Source: Candidatus Baltobacteraceae bacterium
GTDB taxonomy: Bacteria; Vulcanimicrobiota; Vulcanimicrobiia; Vulcanimicrobiales; Vulcanimicrobiaceae
Direction: 5' to 3'
Assembly: GCA_036489885.1 (NCBI GenBank)
Contig: DASXEW010000001.1
Coordinates: 992,001-1,056,000, forward strand
Length of the DNA stretch: 64,000 nucleotides
Part shown: positions 16,665 through 24,896 of the stretch, piece by piece
Layout: every line of letters starts with the position of its first letter
Numbering within the stretch: the first letter of the stretch is position 1
Notes under the pieces: generated by a model
Told to the model about the DNA's origin: nothing
What the model saw: only the letters and a program-made list of their open reading frames with translations
Databases searched by the model: none
Program-made: the position numbers and the translations under genes

Positions 16665-17414
16665 CTAGTACGTTACGAGGCCGCCGTCGACCACGAGTGT
16701 CTGACCGGTAATGTATGCTGCTGCGTCTGAACACAGAAAGCGCACGACACCGCTGACGTCCTGAGGTCTTCCGGGGCGGCCGAGCGGAATCGTGTTAAGA
16801 TACTGCGCCTTGGCGTTCTCGGGCATAGCGGTCGTCATCGCGGTTTCGATGTAGCCCGGAGCGACGGCGTTGACTCTTACCCCCCGCGACCCCAACTCCT
16901 TTGCCAAGGACTTGGCCAGGCCCAGCAGGCCCGCTTTGGTCAACGCGTAGATCGACTGGCCCGCATTTCCGGTAATGCCCACAACGCTGGAGAGGAACAC
17001 GATCGACCCGCCCCGCTGGCGCAGCATCGGCTTAGCCGCCGCCTCCGCCAGATAGACCGCGGACTTGAGGTTTACGTCGATCAAGCGATCGACGTCGCCG
17101 TGCCGCAGGCGCAGAATGAGCCCATCGATCGATTGGCCGGCGTTCGCGATCGCGAAGTCCAGGCGCCCGAAGTGCTCGAGAGTCTGCTCGACTGCGTCCG
17201 CCACGGCGGGCGGTTCAGCCACGTCGGCGACGAGGATCTCGACTTTGCCGGTCGGGTGGACCTCGATGCAGGCGGCGCGCGTTTCCTCGAGCGCGGCCTG
17301 GTCGCGACCTAACAGCGCCAGGTCGGCGCCCGCCAGCGCAAATTCAACCGCGATGGCCCGTCCGATTCCACGGCTTGCTCCGGTGATGAGCGCGCTGCGT
17401 CCCGAGAACTCCAT
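16665..17414 (-). CDS. fabG: 3-oxoacyl-ACP reductase FabG
   Basis: 249 aa, the typical length. GASRGIG lies near residue 13, NAGQ replaces the usual NNAG core, the catalytic Ser is in [14 protein letters not shown], and YALTKAG gives Tyr and Lys. [15 protein letters not shown] and the C-terminal [13 protein letters not shown] are FabG hallmarks. It reduces 3-oxoacyl-ACP with NADPH. Position between fabD (2 bases away) and acpP supports the fatty-acid role over other SDR functions. Confidence 0.95.
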   Translation of the reverse strand: MEFSGRSALITGASRGIGRAIAVEFALAGADLALLGRDQAALEETRAACIEVHPTGKVEILVADVAEPPAVADAVEQTLEHFGRLDFAIANAGQSIDGLILRLRHGDVDRLIDVNLKSAVYLAEAAAKPMLRQRGGSIVFLSSVVGITGNAGQSIYALTKAGLLGLAKSLAKELGSRGVRVNAVAPGYIETAMTTAMPENAKAQYLNTIPLGRPGRPQDVSGVVRFLCSDAAAYITGQTLVVDGGLVTY

Positions 17415-17415
17415 G

Positions 17416-18375
17416 TCAGCGCGAGGTCAACGCGCCCAAACGCGATTGCAGGCGAAGCACTCCCGCGTTGTCGGAAACGCTGTCCGTTTCGGGGACGCCT
17501 TCGAGCCGCTTAAGCATTGGGACGAGCACGGGGCTGGCGCCGAACTCGACGACGAGATCGATCCCGCCATCAACACCAATCACCTTCATCGCCGTCGCGT
17601 GCCACAAGACTTCCGCCGTCAAAGACTTGATCAAGTTTTCCTTGATGTGAGGGACGTCGCGATACGCTTGCGCATCGACATTCGAAATAACAGGGAAACT
17701 CGGCATCGCTACACGCGCGCGCTCGACGACGGGCGAGAAGAGCGGAACCGCCGGTTGCATCAGCTCGCTATGCCACGCACCCGAGACGTTGAGCGCAACG
17801 ACGCGCTTTGCGCCGGCTTCGAGACAAAGATCGCCGGCCCGGCGAACCGCCGCCAGATCTCCCGAAATCACGATTTGCGTTGGCGAGTTGAAGTTCGCGA
17901 GCGAGACACGCCCCGCGCCTTCAGCCCGCGCTTGGTTCACCGCGACTTCGATCTTCTGTGAATCGAGACCTAAGATTGCAGACATGCCGCCGGCTGCCAT
18001 CTCTGCCGCGCGTTGCATCGCAATACCGCGCGCATTGACGAGCTCGAGCGCGTCTTCGAATAGGAGTGAACCTGCAAGCACGAGACTGCAGTATTCACCA
18101 AAACTATGTCCGGCCGAAACGACCGGCGAAAGGTTTGCTGCGACGGCGAGCGCGCAATTCGTTACGAAGATCGCGGGTTGACTGAAGCGCGTCTCGCGCA
18201 AACGGTCTTCCGGACCCTCGCGGCACAGCGCAAGCAAATCATATCCGACGACTTTTGCCGAGCGCTCGAAAAGATCGCGTGCAGCCTGCGAATTTGCAGC
18301 GACGCCGGCGCCCATGCCGACGACCTGCGAGCCTTGCCCGGGAAAGATAACCCCGGCGCGGCTGCGTGCCTCCAT
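17416..18375 (-). CDS. fabD: Malonyl-CoA:ACP transacylase FabD
   Basis: 319 aa. [12 protein letters not shown] opens the protein, [10 protein letters not shown] carries the nucleophile S91, and [10 protein letters not shown] supplies the catalytic His. The ATG at 18375 shares a base with the fabH stop (TGATG); the longer open frame upstream lies within fabH and is discarded. It loads malonyl groups onto the neighbouring ACP. The C-terminus ends with [11 protein letters not shown] just before fabG. Confidence 0.95.
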   Translation of the reverse strand: MEARSRAGVIFPGQGSQVVGMGAGVAANSQAARDLFERSAKVVGYDLLALCREGPEDRLRETRFSQPAIFVTNCALAVAANLSPVVSAGHSFGEYCSLVLAGSLLFEDALELVNARGIAMQRAAEMAAGGMSAILGLDSQKIEVAVNQARAEGAGRVSLANFNSPTQIVISGDLAAVRRAGDLCLEAGAKRVVALNVSGAWHSELMQPAVPLFSPVVERARVAMPSFPVISNVDAQAYRDVPHIKENLIKSLTAEVLWHATAMKVIGVDGGIDLVVEFGASPVLVPMLKRLEGVPETDSVSDNAGVLRLQSRLGALTSR

Positions 18376-19355
18376 CAGGCCGCCCAGCGCCAGGCCACGG
18401 CCCCCCACGAAAGCCCCGCGCCGAAGCCCGTGAAGACGATCAAATCATCGCTCTTGAGCTTGCCTTCGCTCTCGGCTTCGGACAGCGCCATCGGAATCGA
18501 CGCCGCGCTCGTGTTGCCGTATTCGTGAATGTTCACGATGACTTTTTCCGGCGGCATTGAGAGGCGTTGCGCAGCCGCATCGATGATGCGGCGATTGGCT
18601 TGATGCGGAATCAGATACGAAACGTCGGCCGGGGAAAGATTGGCGCGAGAGAGCGCATTGAGCGAAGATTCCACCATGCGGTTGACCGCGTATTTGAACA
18701 CCTCGCGTCCCGCCATGTGAATCTTGTCTTGATGCGCCGCGAGCGACGCCGGTGTGATCGGCAGTCGTGAGCCTCCGGCCGGAAGATACAGCGTTTCGGG
18801 CGTCGTGCCGTCGCTTCCGAGATCAGCCGATAAAAACGAATCGACTGCCGACTCCTCGAGGATCACGGCGCCGGCGCCGTCACCAAAAAGAATTGCAGTC
18901 GAACGATCTTCGTAATTGACGAGCTTCGTCAAGGTTTCTGCGCCGATCAACATGACGCGCTTGTACACGCCAGCACGGATCAAGCTCGAAACGACGGTTA
19001 AACCGTAAATGAAGCCGCTGCAAGCGATTTCGATATCGAAGGCCGGCTTACCGGAGCAGCCGAGCTTCGAGGCAACGATGCAACCCGTCGCCGGGAACGC
19101 GAAATCGGGCGTTACCGTCGCGACGACGTAGCAATCAATTTGTTTGGGTTTTAAGTTCGCACGCGCCAGCGCTTCTTTGGCGGCGTTGATCGCAAGATCG
19201 CTGGTGGCCTCATCCGCGGCCGAAACGTGACGGCGTTTCATGCCGGTACGAGTTGTAATCCATTCGTCCGACGTGTCGAGGATTTTCTCGAGATCTGCGT
19301 TCGTTAGGACTTTAGCGGGCGCGTAATGTCCGACGCCTGCGATCCGTACGCCCAA
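18375..19355 (-). CDS. fabH: 3-oxoacyl-ACP synthase III FabH
   Basis: 326 aa. C112 in FDIEIACSGFIYG is the acyl-binding Cys; IPHQANRRI gives the catalytic His and NIHEYGNTSAAS the Asn. It starts fatty-acid synthesis by condensing acetyl-CoA, or another primer such as propionyl-CoA, with malonyl-ACP. The gene follows rpmF by 2 bases. In many bacteria plsX lies between rpmF and fabH; here it is absent. Confidence 0.96.
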   Translation of the reverse strand: MGVRIAGVGHYAPAKVLTNADLEKILDTSDEWITTRTGMKRRHVSAADEATSDLAINAAKEALARANLKPKQIDCYVVATVTPDFAFPATGCIVASKLGCSGKPAFDIEIACSGFIYGLTVVSSLIRAGVYKRVMLIGAETLTKLVNYEDRSTAILFGDGAGAVILEESAVDSFLSADLGSDGTTPETLYLPAGGSRLPITPASLAAHQDKIHMAGREVFKYAVNRMVESSLNALSRANLSPADVSYLIPHQANRRIIDAAAQRLSMPPEKVIVNIHEYGNTSAASIPMALSEAESEGKLKSDDLIVFTGFGAGLSWGAVAWRWAA

Positions 19356-19357
19356 TC

Positions 19358-19561
19358 TCAGCCGCGCTTACCGGCTGCTTCGTCTTTGGGTTTGACGACG
19401 GTGCGGCCGTTGTACGTGCCGCAGTTCTCACACGCGAAGTGCGGTCGCTTGGGCTGGTGGCACTGCGGACACTCGACCGCGGTCACCGCCGAGAGCTTCC
19501 AGTTCGCCGCGCGGCGGCTACGCGTTTTTGAACGCGGTGTCTTCCATTTAAGATTAGCCAT
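19358..19561 (-). CDS. rpmF: 50S ribosomal protein L32
   Basis: 67 aa. It begins MANLKWKTPRSKTRSRRA, with the conserved basic N-terminus. The zinc-ribbon type Cys pairs ECPQCHQPKRPHFACENCG are both intact, so this is the Zn-binding (C+) form of L32. It overlaps the DUF177 gene by 8 bases, the normal partner arrangement, and precedes fabH. Confidence 0.97.
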   Translation of the reverse strand: MANLKWKTPRSKTRSRRAANWKLSAVTAVECPQCHQPKRPHFACENCGTYNGRTVVKPKDEAAGKRG

Positions 19562-20039
19562 TATCGGTATCCCCTAGTGGCGGGCACGTGCATGCGCCGT
19601 TGTTACGATTGCGCCCGCACTGCGGGCAGAGCCCCTGGCAGCCCTCCGAACACAGCGCCCCCATGGGTAGCGCCGTGAACGTTACTTGCCTAACGAAGTC
19701 TCCCAAGTCCAGCCGTTCGCCGGTTAGTACATTGCTTTCGGAAAGTGGGTCCGCTTCCTCGCCCGGCGCGATCCGCTCGTCGACGTCCAGGTGTAGCGGG
19801 ATCTCGACCTCTTCCAAGCAGCGGCGGCAATCCGCAACGGCCTGGGCATCGATGGTTCCCTCGATCTGGATCCCACGATCGACCCCGCGGAGCTCTAAGT
19901 CGACGTGGGCTGGACCGACGAAGCGAAGGTCGTCGAAGGCCGGCACGTCGATCTTGGAGTCGACGGTAATCGTCCGACGTGCGGGCCCGAGCAGAGGACC
20001 GACGTCGACCGTGTTTTCCTTATTAACCGCGGAACCCAT
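19554..20039 (-). CDS. DUF177 (YceD-like) protein
   Basis: 161 aa from the ATG at 20039; an in-frame TTG two codons earlier is less likely. The family block DCRRCLEEVEIPLHLDVDE is clear, and a C-terminal four-Cys cluster (CSEGCQGLCPQCGRNRNNG) probably binds zinc, as in many members. In plants and bacteria DUF177 proteins are linked to 23S rRNA processing, and the gene is nearly always next to rpmF. It is the first gene of the long minus-strand block 13.7-20.0 kb. Confidence 0.9.
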   Translation of the reverse strand: MGSAVNKENTVDVGPLLGPARRTITVDSKIDVPAFDDLRFVGPAHVDLELRGVDRGIQIEGTIDAQAVADCRRCLEEVEIPLHLDVDERIAPGEEADPLSESNVLTGERLDLGDFVRQVTFTALPMGALCSEGCQGLCPQCGRNRNNGACTCPPLGDTDNG

Positions 20040-20136
20040 AGACAAGAGACCAAAAAGACGCCTTATCGTATGCGGCAGGGGGCATCCTTGTCAACGGAAG
20101 GCCTTGTCGCGGCCTTCTCCGCCGTGAACGAGGGGC

Positions 20137-20508
20137 ATGAGCTTCAATATATTGGGCGCCCTCTCGGGCGCCGCTCAAGGGTTTGCAGTAGGCGGACCGG
20201 GCGGCGCAGTCGCGGGCGCGATTGGTGGCGGCGTCTTGGGCAGCGGCGACCCGATTTCCACGACCGGGAACGTCGGAAACGGCATCCTCTCGGGTTGGGA
20301 GAGCAACGTGCTTGGTCAGCAAGACGCACTGAACGAGCAAATGGCCTATTTTCAGCTCGGCGTCCAAAAGCAAGCCAACCAATTCGACATGATGACGGAC
20401 GAGAAATCGGAGCTACAGCGCGAGTCCAACACGTTGCGCGAAGTCTCGATGGAGCAGCGCAAAGCGGACATCGGCATCATGAAAGAGTTCATCCGATCGA
20501 TCGGCTAA
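20137..20508 (+). CDS. Small Gly-rich/helical protein A, paralogue of the next gene
   Basis: 123 aa, family not recognised. GAGGGG lies just before the ATG. Residues 1-40 form a Gly/Ala-rich hydrophobic segment with small-residue packing motifs (FAVGGPGGAVAGAIGGGVLG). Residues 72-122 are a helical module (QANQFDMMTDEKSELQRE, ending MKEFIRSIG). That module aligns without gaps to the last 51 residues of the next gene, at about 21 of 51 identical positions. The stop overlaps the next start as TAATG, so both are made together. The Gly-rich N-terminus could insert in a membrane or form an assembly. Confidence 0.65.
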   Translation: MSFNILGALSGAAQGFAVGGPGGAVAGAIGGGVLGSGDPISTTGNVGNGILSGWESNVLGQQDALNEQMAYFQLGVQKQANQFDMMTDEKSELQRESNTLREVSMEQRKADIGIMKEFIRSIG

Positions 20509-20801
20509 TGCGAGCGGCGCCCGCCGCTCCGCCCGCCCCGGCTCCAGCTTCGAACGTCGCGACGCCGGCTCCACGCCGTCCCACGCCCCGTGCGCGTACG
20601 ACGGACGGCGTCGATCAGAGCGGCAACACCGCGCAGCAAAGCGAGATTCAACTCGCACTCGCTGCACAAGCCGCGCGTTTCGATGCGATGATGAAGGTTC
20701 TCGCGGAGCAGCAGCGCGAGATCAACGCCATCATCGATCTTGGTATGGCGCAAACGAAACGCGACGATCAGCTCATGAACGAGTGGATCCGGCTGATCTA
20801 G
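20508..20801 (+). CDS. Small helical protein B with Pro/Ala-rich N-terminus
   Basis: 97 aa, not recognised. The ATG at 20508 overlaps the upstream stop (TAATG). Residues 1-35 are Ala/Pro-rich and basic (PAPRRPTPRARTT), probably disordered. Residues 46-97 form one long helix-prone module (ARFDAMMKVLAEQQREINA, ending MNEWIRLI) that matches the end of protein A. The pair thus looks like a duplication with different N-terminal pieces. The 3' end overlaps the converging TPR/ATP-grasp gene by 29 bases. Confidence 0.62.
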   Translation: MRAAPAAPPAPAPASNVATPAPRRPTPRARTTDGVDQSGNTAQQSEIQLALAAQAARFDAMMKVLAEQQREINAIIDLGMAQTKRDDQLMNEWIRLI

Positions 20802-22275
20802 TCAGCATCTCGCGGACGGCTGCAATGACGCGTTCCTGGTACGGGAGGCGATAGGCAAGATCCGGATTTGCCTCACGTGACGGGACCACCATCGTTGCGT
20901 TCGCCTCAAAGAGCAGGACGTTGCGCTCGCGATCGATGCCGAAGTCGACACCGGCGTATTCCAAGCCCAGGCGTTGCGCAAGTTCGCGCAACGCTTCAAC
21001 AGCGCGCGCACCAATTGCGCCATCCATGTCGCTTAGAAAACGTTGTTCCTCACTGCGATACTCCATATCGGCGAGCATGTCCGAGGTGAAGTAGTGCACC
21101 TTCCAATCGGATGCGATGCCGAGATGTAACGGATACAGCTCGCCGTCAACGATCATCACCCGGTACTTGCGGTAGTTTCCGTCCTCACCGCGCGCATCGA
21201 GGAATTCTATCGCCATGACGTTCTCGCCCGGAAGCGCCCCGAGCGCGGACGCAAGCTCTTCTTCATCACGCACGAGCGAAAAGTACATGCCGGTGTGAAA
21301 GCCCGGTGCGCGTACGAGGAACGGAAATGCGAACGGCGGGCGCGCGGCGATCTCGGCTTTCGAGATGCTAAGAGTCTTGGGCGCTACGAGATTTGCAATG
21401 CCCGCCGCGCGTTCGCTAACGGCGACGCGTCCGGTCCGCTGCACGAACTGCGGCGCGTTTATGACGGGTGAAGAACCCCCCAAGAGGAGACTTGCCGCCC
21501 GCGCAAGGGTATCGGCGCAGCGATCGGCATCCCCGATGGCATTGAACGTGAGATCGGCTCTCGGCAACTTTGTCTCACGATAGTAGTCGACGAAGATCCG
21601 CGTCGTCGCGTAGAGCCGGTCATCGAGAAACTCGCCGGTCGCGACGTTACCTCCAAGCGCGCTAACCAAGAGTACCGCTTGGATCGGCGTGCCGGAACCA
21701 CGATAAGGAAACGCGGTAACCGCGCGGTCACGAAAGCCGGCATCGCGATGACGCGCAGCGCCTTCTTCGTCACCCATCCGCGCAAAGACGTAGCTCAGGC
21801 CTTGGTGCGCTTCGGGTTGCGTCGCGTCGAGCTCCAGCGCACGTTCGAAATGTGCCTCCGCAAGCTCGTTGTCGTTCGTGTCGAGATACGTATTTCCGAG
21901 ATTGACATAGACGAGCGCGCTTTCGCGAGCCTTTGCGGCCTCCAAATACGAAAGGCGCGCCGCATTACGATAACCCGTTCGATTCAAAAGATTACCGAGC
22001 GCGACGAGCGCGTCGAAGTGTCTGCCGTCCTGCTCGATCACCTTGATGTAGGCTGCCTGGGCTTCGGCATCGCGTCCCTGTGCTTCGAGCTGCCAGGCTC
22101 GCGCAAAGAGCTCCGCGACCGAATCAGGTTGCGCCGTGCGCGACTTCCTCGATCTTGCGGGCGCCGATACCGAGCGAATCTGCAGCCGCGCGAATGTCGG
22201 CCCACGTCTTTGCGTCGATCGGAATCCCCTCGGCCATCCGCTTCTTGCGGGTGTTGCGTTCCGGCTCGCCCGCAA
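20773..22275 (-). CDS. TPR protein with ATP-grasp domain
   Basis: About 450-500 aa. From near residue 50 come three to four TPR units (LEAQGRDAEAQAAYIKVIEQ; VYVNLGNTYLDTNDNELAEA; AHFERALELDATQPEAHQGL). The second half is an ATP-grasp domain (FPFLVRAPGFHTGMYFSLV; YRVMIVDGELYPLH; YAGVDFGIDRERNVLLFEAN). ATP-grasp enzymes ligate a carboxylate to an amine through acyl phosphate. The only canonical start in frame is TTG 22275, deep inside the upstream dehydrogenase gene; no ATG, GTG or TTG lies between it and the first TPR, so the true start is unclear. Confidence 0.75.
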   Translation of the reverse strand: MRASRNATPARSGWPRGFRSTQRRGPTFARLQIRSVSAPARSRKSRTAQPDSVAELFARAWQLEAQGRDAEAQAAYIKVIEQDGRHFDALVALGNLLNRTGYRNAARLSYLEAAKARESALVYVNLGNTYLDTNDNELAEAHFERALELDATQPEAHQGLSYVFARMGDEEGAARHRDAGFRDRAVTAFPYRGSGTPIQAVLLVSALGGNVATGEFLDDRLYATTRIFVDYYRETKLPRADLTFNAIGDADRCADTLARAASLLLGGSSPVINAPQFVQRTGRVAVSERAAGIANLVAPKTLSISKAEIAARPPFAFPFLVRAPGFHTGMYFSLVRDEEELASALGALPGENVMAIEFLDARGEDGNYRKYRVMIVDGELYPLHLGIASDWKVHYFTSDMLADMEYRSEEQRFLSDMDGAIGARAVEALRELAQRLGLEYAGVDFGIDRERNVLLFEANATMVVPSREANPDLAYRLPYQERVIAAVREMLTRSAGSTRS

Positions 22276-23221
22276 TTAGGACCGGGGCGCTCGGATCCGA
22301 CGGCGGCGAGGCTTTCACGAAATCCAAGAACGCTTGCATCTCGTCTTGGAATGTTTCAAGACTGCCGAACCGCTTCGGATCGAAGACGATTGCGAGCATT
22401 CCGTTCTTGATGCCGACGTCACGCGAATTTTCCGGTTGATACGTAAGGTTCCCGGTCAGAGCGCCGCCGAGCAGCTCGGCGACAACCCCCAGACCAAAGC
22501 CCTTGTGCAAGCCGAACGGCAAGATTGCACCTTTGGAACGATCCGGCCAGAGTACGCCGGGGTCCGTCGTTGGTTTTCCGCGTTCATCGATCAACAATCC
22601 CGGCGCGACTTGTTTGCCGGAGTTGTACGCGACACGCACTTTACCCATCGCGACCGTGCTCGTTGCAAAATCGAGGACGAGCGGCTCATCAGGGTTCTTG
22701 CCGGGAATTGCAACGCAAATAGGATTCGTTGAAAACCGGCCGTCCGAACCGCCGAACGCCGCCACGAACGGGTGACCGCTCAGCGCGTTTACAAATAACA
22801 TTGCGATCAAGCCCGCATCTGCAGCCTGTTCGCCGTAGCTGCCGACGCGCGCAATGTGCTGCACGTCGCGCAATGCGACGATCGCAACACCGTTTTTCCG
22901 AGCGCGTTCGATCGCCCAATCCATCACCTCACGCGCGATCTTCTGACCGTAGCCCATCTCGCCGCTGAAGACTGCGATTGCCCCGTCTTCGCTCAACATG
23001 CGCGCATGTTGATTCGCCTTCAGGTTGCCGCCTTGGAAATTCTTAACGTAGAGCGGCAGCATCCCGACGCCATGACTGTCGTGGCCGCGCAGATTTGCTT
23101 CAACCAGGTGATCGGCGACGATGGCCGCCTCGGCATCGTCGCTTCCCGTCGCTTTCACGATCGCGCGTGCCACGTCGCGCAGGTTCTTGTGATCGACGGT
23201 AATCGAGCTGACGGTGCTCAC
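22124..23221 (-). CDS. Ldh-family NAD(P)-dependent oxidoreductase (malate/L-lactate dehydrogenase type)
   Basis: 365 aa from the GTG at 23221, chosen because upstream codons run into tRNA-Ile. Motifs of the YlbC/ComC/MdH family are visible: NLRGHDSHGVGMLPLYVKN near the N-terminus (catalytic His), then FSTNPICVAIPG, LPFGLHKGFGLGVVAELLGG and FDPKRFG. These enzymes reduce 2-oxoacids such as oxaloacetate or sulfopyruvate with NADH or NADPH and are unrelated to classical LDH. The 3' end overlaps the TPR gene's reading frame. Confidence 0.88.
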   Translation of the reverse strand: MSTVSSITVDHKNLRDVARAIVKATGSDDAEAAIVADHLVEANLRGHDSHGVGMLPLYVKNFQGGNLKANQHARMLSEDGAIAVFSGEMGYGQKIAREVMDWAIERARKNGVAIVALRDVQHIARVGSYGEQAADAGLIAMLFVNALSGHPFVAAFGGSDGRFSTNPICVAIPGKNPDEPLVLDFATSTVAMGKVRVAYNSGKQVAPGLLIDERGKPTTDPGVLWPDRSKGAILPFGLHKGFGLGVVAELLGGALTGNLTYQPENSRDVGIKNGMLAIVFDPKRFGSLETFQDEMQAFLDFVKASPPSDPSAPVLIAGEPERNTRKKRMAEGIPIDAKTWADIRAAADSLGIGARKIEEVAHGAT

Positions 23222-23242
23222 TTCTTGCGTCCTTCTAGTTTC

Positions 23243-23319
23243 TGGTGGGCCATCGTGGGTTCGAACCACGGACCTCATGCTTATCAAGCATGCGCTCTAA
23301 CCAGCTGAGCTAATGGCCC
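23243..23319 (-). tRNA. tRNA-Ile (GAT)
   Basis: 77 bases including the encoded CCA. The acceptor stem GGGCCAT pairs with ATGGCCC, the anticodon loop is CTTGATAAG (anticodon GAT), and the T arm has GGTTCGAACC. It is transcribed away from the two tRNA-Ala genes. It lies 21 bases upstream of the GTG start of the Ldh-type gene, so the two may share a transcript. Confidence 0.96.
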
Positions 23320-23337
23320 TCGTTTTCTCGGCGGCTT

Positions 23338-23367
23338 ATCGTAAATTGCAGCCGTCGTCGATGTCAA
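23338..23367 (-). promoter_or_regulatory. Promoter of tRNA-Ile
   Basis: On the minus strand TTGACA (23367-23362) is followed after 18 bases by TACGAT (23343-23338). The -35 box is a perfect match. The predicted transcript would begin about 10 bases before the tRNA's 5' end at 23319. Confidence 0.5.
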
Positions 23368-23422
23368 CGGGTCAAACCGGAGGTCCTGCCCGTCGAAGGG
23401 ATAATACGACGACGCCGCTCGC

Positions 23423-23498
23423 GGGGATGTAGCTCAGTTGGTAGAGCACCTGCTTTGCAAGCAGGGGGTCAGGAGTTCGAATCTCCTCATCTCCACCA
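23423..23498 (+). tRNA. tRNA-Ala (TGC)
   Basis: 76 bases with encoded CCA. Acceptor GGGGATG pairs with CATCTCC (one G-T), the anticodon stem-loop is CCTGC-TTTGCAA-GCAGG (anticodon TGC), and the T loop is TTCGAAT. It is followed after 10 bases by a second tRNA-Ala. Confidence 0.96.
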
Positions 23499-23508
23499 AG
23501 CCGGATCT

Positions 23509-23584
23509 GGGGGCATAGCTCAGTTGGTAGAGCATCACGCTGGCAGCGTGAGGGTCAGGAGTTCGAGTCTCCTTGCCTCCACCA
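23509..23584 (+). tRNA. tRNA-Ala (GGC)
   Basis: 76 bases with encoded CCA. Acceptor GGGGGCA pairs with TGCCTCC, and the anticodon stem-loop is TCACG-CTGGCAG-CGTGA (anticodon GGC). It reads the GCC codon, frequent in this GC-rich genome. Most likely co-transcribed with the TGC isoacceptor. Confidence 0.96.
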
Positions 23585-23707
23585 GATTCTCGTCCTGAGC
23601 AGTAAGACAAGCGTACTTTCTTGAAGAGGTGTCTCAGCTCGCTTGCCTGACATGCCGATTTCATGGGAAGATGAGCTTGGGTTTGCCCGCTTCCAAGGAG
23701 GCTCTCA

Positions 23708-24856
23708 GTGAGCGGTATTAGTGGCTTAGGCAGTAGTAGCCTTACCTCGCTTTATAGCTTCCAGCAAAGCTTACTGCAGTCGGGTAACCAGCTTTCATCC
23801 GGTAACCGGATAACGTCGGCGGCGGTGGATCCGTCGGGCCTTGCAATCTTCAACGCGCTCGAGGCGCAGGCGTCTGGATTCGACCAGGGCTCGCTCAACG
23901 CGCAAGATGCGCTGAACGCTACGAACGTCGCTGAAGGCGGCGCGCAATCGATCACCGGCATCCTCGGGAGCCTGAACACCGAATCGGTGGCAGCTTCGAA
24001 CGATCTGCTCTCCCCGTCGGATCAGCAAGATATTCAAGCCCAAGCGAATCAGCAGATTCAGCAGATCAACACGATCGCGCAGAACACGAATTTCAACGGC
24101 GTAAACCTGCTCCAAGGTCAATTCGCCGGAACGCAAGCAGCGACGCCCGCAAGTTCGGCCGTCACGAACAACGATCTTCTGCTGAGCAGCGGCAACAGCG
24201 TCATCAACACGAGCGCCGGAATCACGACGCCCGCGACGACGCCCGGCCAATCGATTCAAGTCTCGGTCAGCGCCGGCCAAGCTCAAGTCAATCTCGTCGA
24301 CGACGCCACCGGTAACGTCACCAACGTCGGCTCGTTCTCGTCCGGCTCAGCCGTGACGGCGGGCGGCGTGTCGTTCACGCTGGGCAACTTCAGCAGCACC
24401 GACACGGGCTCCGCGACGATCGACGTAACGGGCGCGACCAGCTTCTCTGCCGGCAATTCGCTGACGGTGCAAACCGGTGCGAACCAAGGCGCGACAACGC
24501 AGCTGAACTTCAGCAACCTGTCGTCATCGTCGCTGGGCGTTTCGAACCTTGATTTCGGAACGACCGCAAATGCCGAAAGCAGCATCGGCGTCATCGGCAA
24601 CGCGCTCAACTCCGTGCTCTCGGCTCAGGCACAGCTTGGTGCGCAAGCCACGTCGCTGCAAAATCAGATCAACTCGAACAATATCGCTTCGACGAATCTC
24701 ACCGCGTCGGCATCGTCAATCGGCGATACGAACGTTCCGAACACCGTCAACACTTTCAACAAGAGCATCGAGCAAAGTTTGATTTCGCTCGACGTTCTGC
24801 GCGGCGCAAACGCCAGCCAAGGATTTCTGTCCGCCGGCCTTTTCGGTTCGGCCTAG
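23708..24856 (+). CDS. Flagellin-type protein
   Basis: 382 aa, GTG start with AAGGAGG 8 bases upstream. The N-terminal coiled-coil pattern of flagellin is present (FQQSLLQSGNQLSSGNRITS, then PSGLAIFNALEAQ, NTNFNGVNLLQG). The C-terminal helical part is too (QAQLGAQATSLQNQINSNN, then NKSIEQSLISLDVLRGANA). The middle, about residues 140-290, is Ser/Thr/Gly-rich and lacks Cys, as in variable surface domains. The usual RINSAKDDAAG motif is changed to RITSAAVDPSG. No other flagellar gene is in the window. A weak GCCGATTT (23654) resembles a sigma-28 -10 box, but no -35 is seen. Confidence 0.85.
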   Translation: MSGISGLGSSSLTSLYSFQQSLLQSGNQLSSGNRITSAAVDPSGLAIFNALEAQASGFDQGSLNAQDALNATNVAEGGAQSITGILGSLNTESVAASNDLLSPSDQQDIQAQANQQIQQINTIAQNTNFNGVNLLQGQFAGTQAATPASSAVTNNDLLLSSGNSVINTSAGITTPATTPGQSIQVSVSAGQAQVNLVDDATGNVTNVGSFSSGSAVTAGGVSFTLGNFSSTDTGSATIDVTGATSFSAGNSLTVQTGANQGATTQLNFSNLSSSSLGVSNLDFGTTANAESSIGVIGNALNSVLSAQAQLGAQATSLQNQINSNNIASTNLTASASSIGDTNVPNTVNTFNKSIEQSLISLDVLRGANASQGFLSAGLFGSA

Positions 24857-24876
24857 CCGAATTCGCCGCGCCCCGG

Positions 24877-24882
24877 TATAAT
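24877..24882 (+). promoter_or_regulatory. -10 box (TATAAT) of rnpB
   Basis: A perfect TATAAT lies about 15 bases before the start of RNase P RNA and 21 bases after the flagellin stop. No good -35 box is seen at the right distance. Confidence 0.5.
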
Positions 24883-24896
24883 GACGGCTGAGCTTC

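Noticed and set aside
23654-23661. GCCGATTT, sigma-28-like -10 before flagellin
   Set aside because: No TAAA-type -35 at the right distance, so not called as a promoter.
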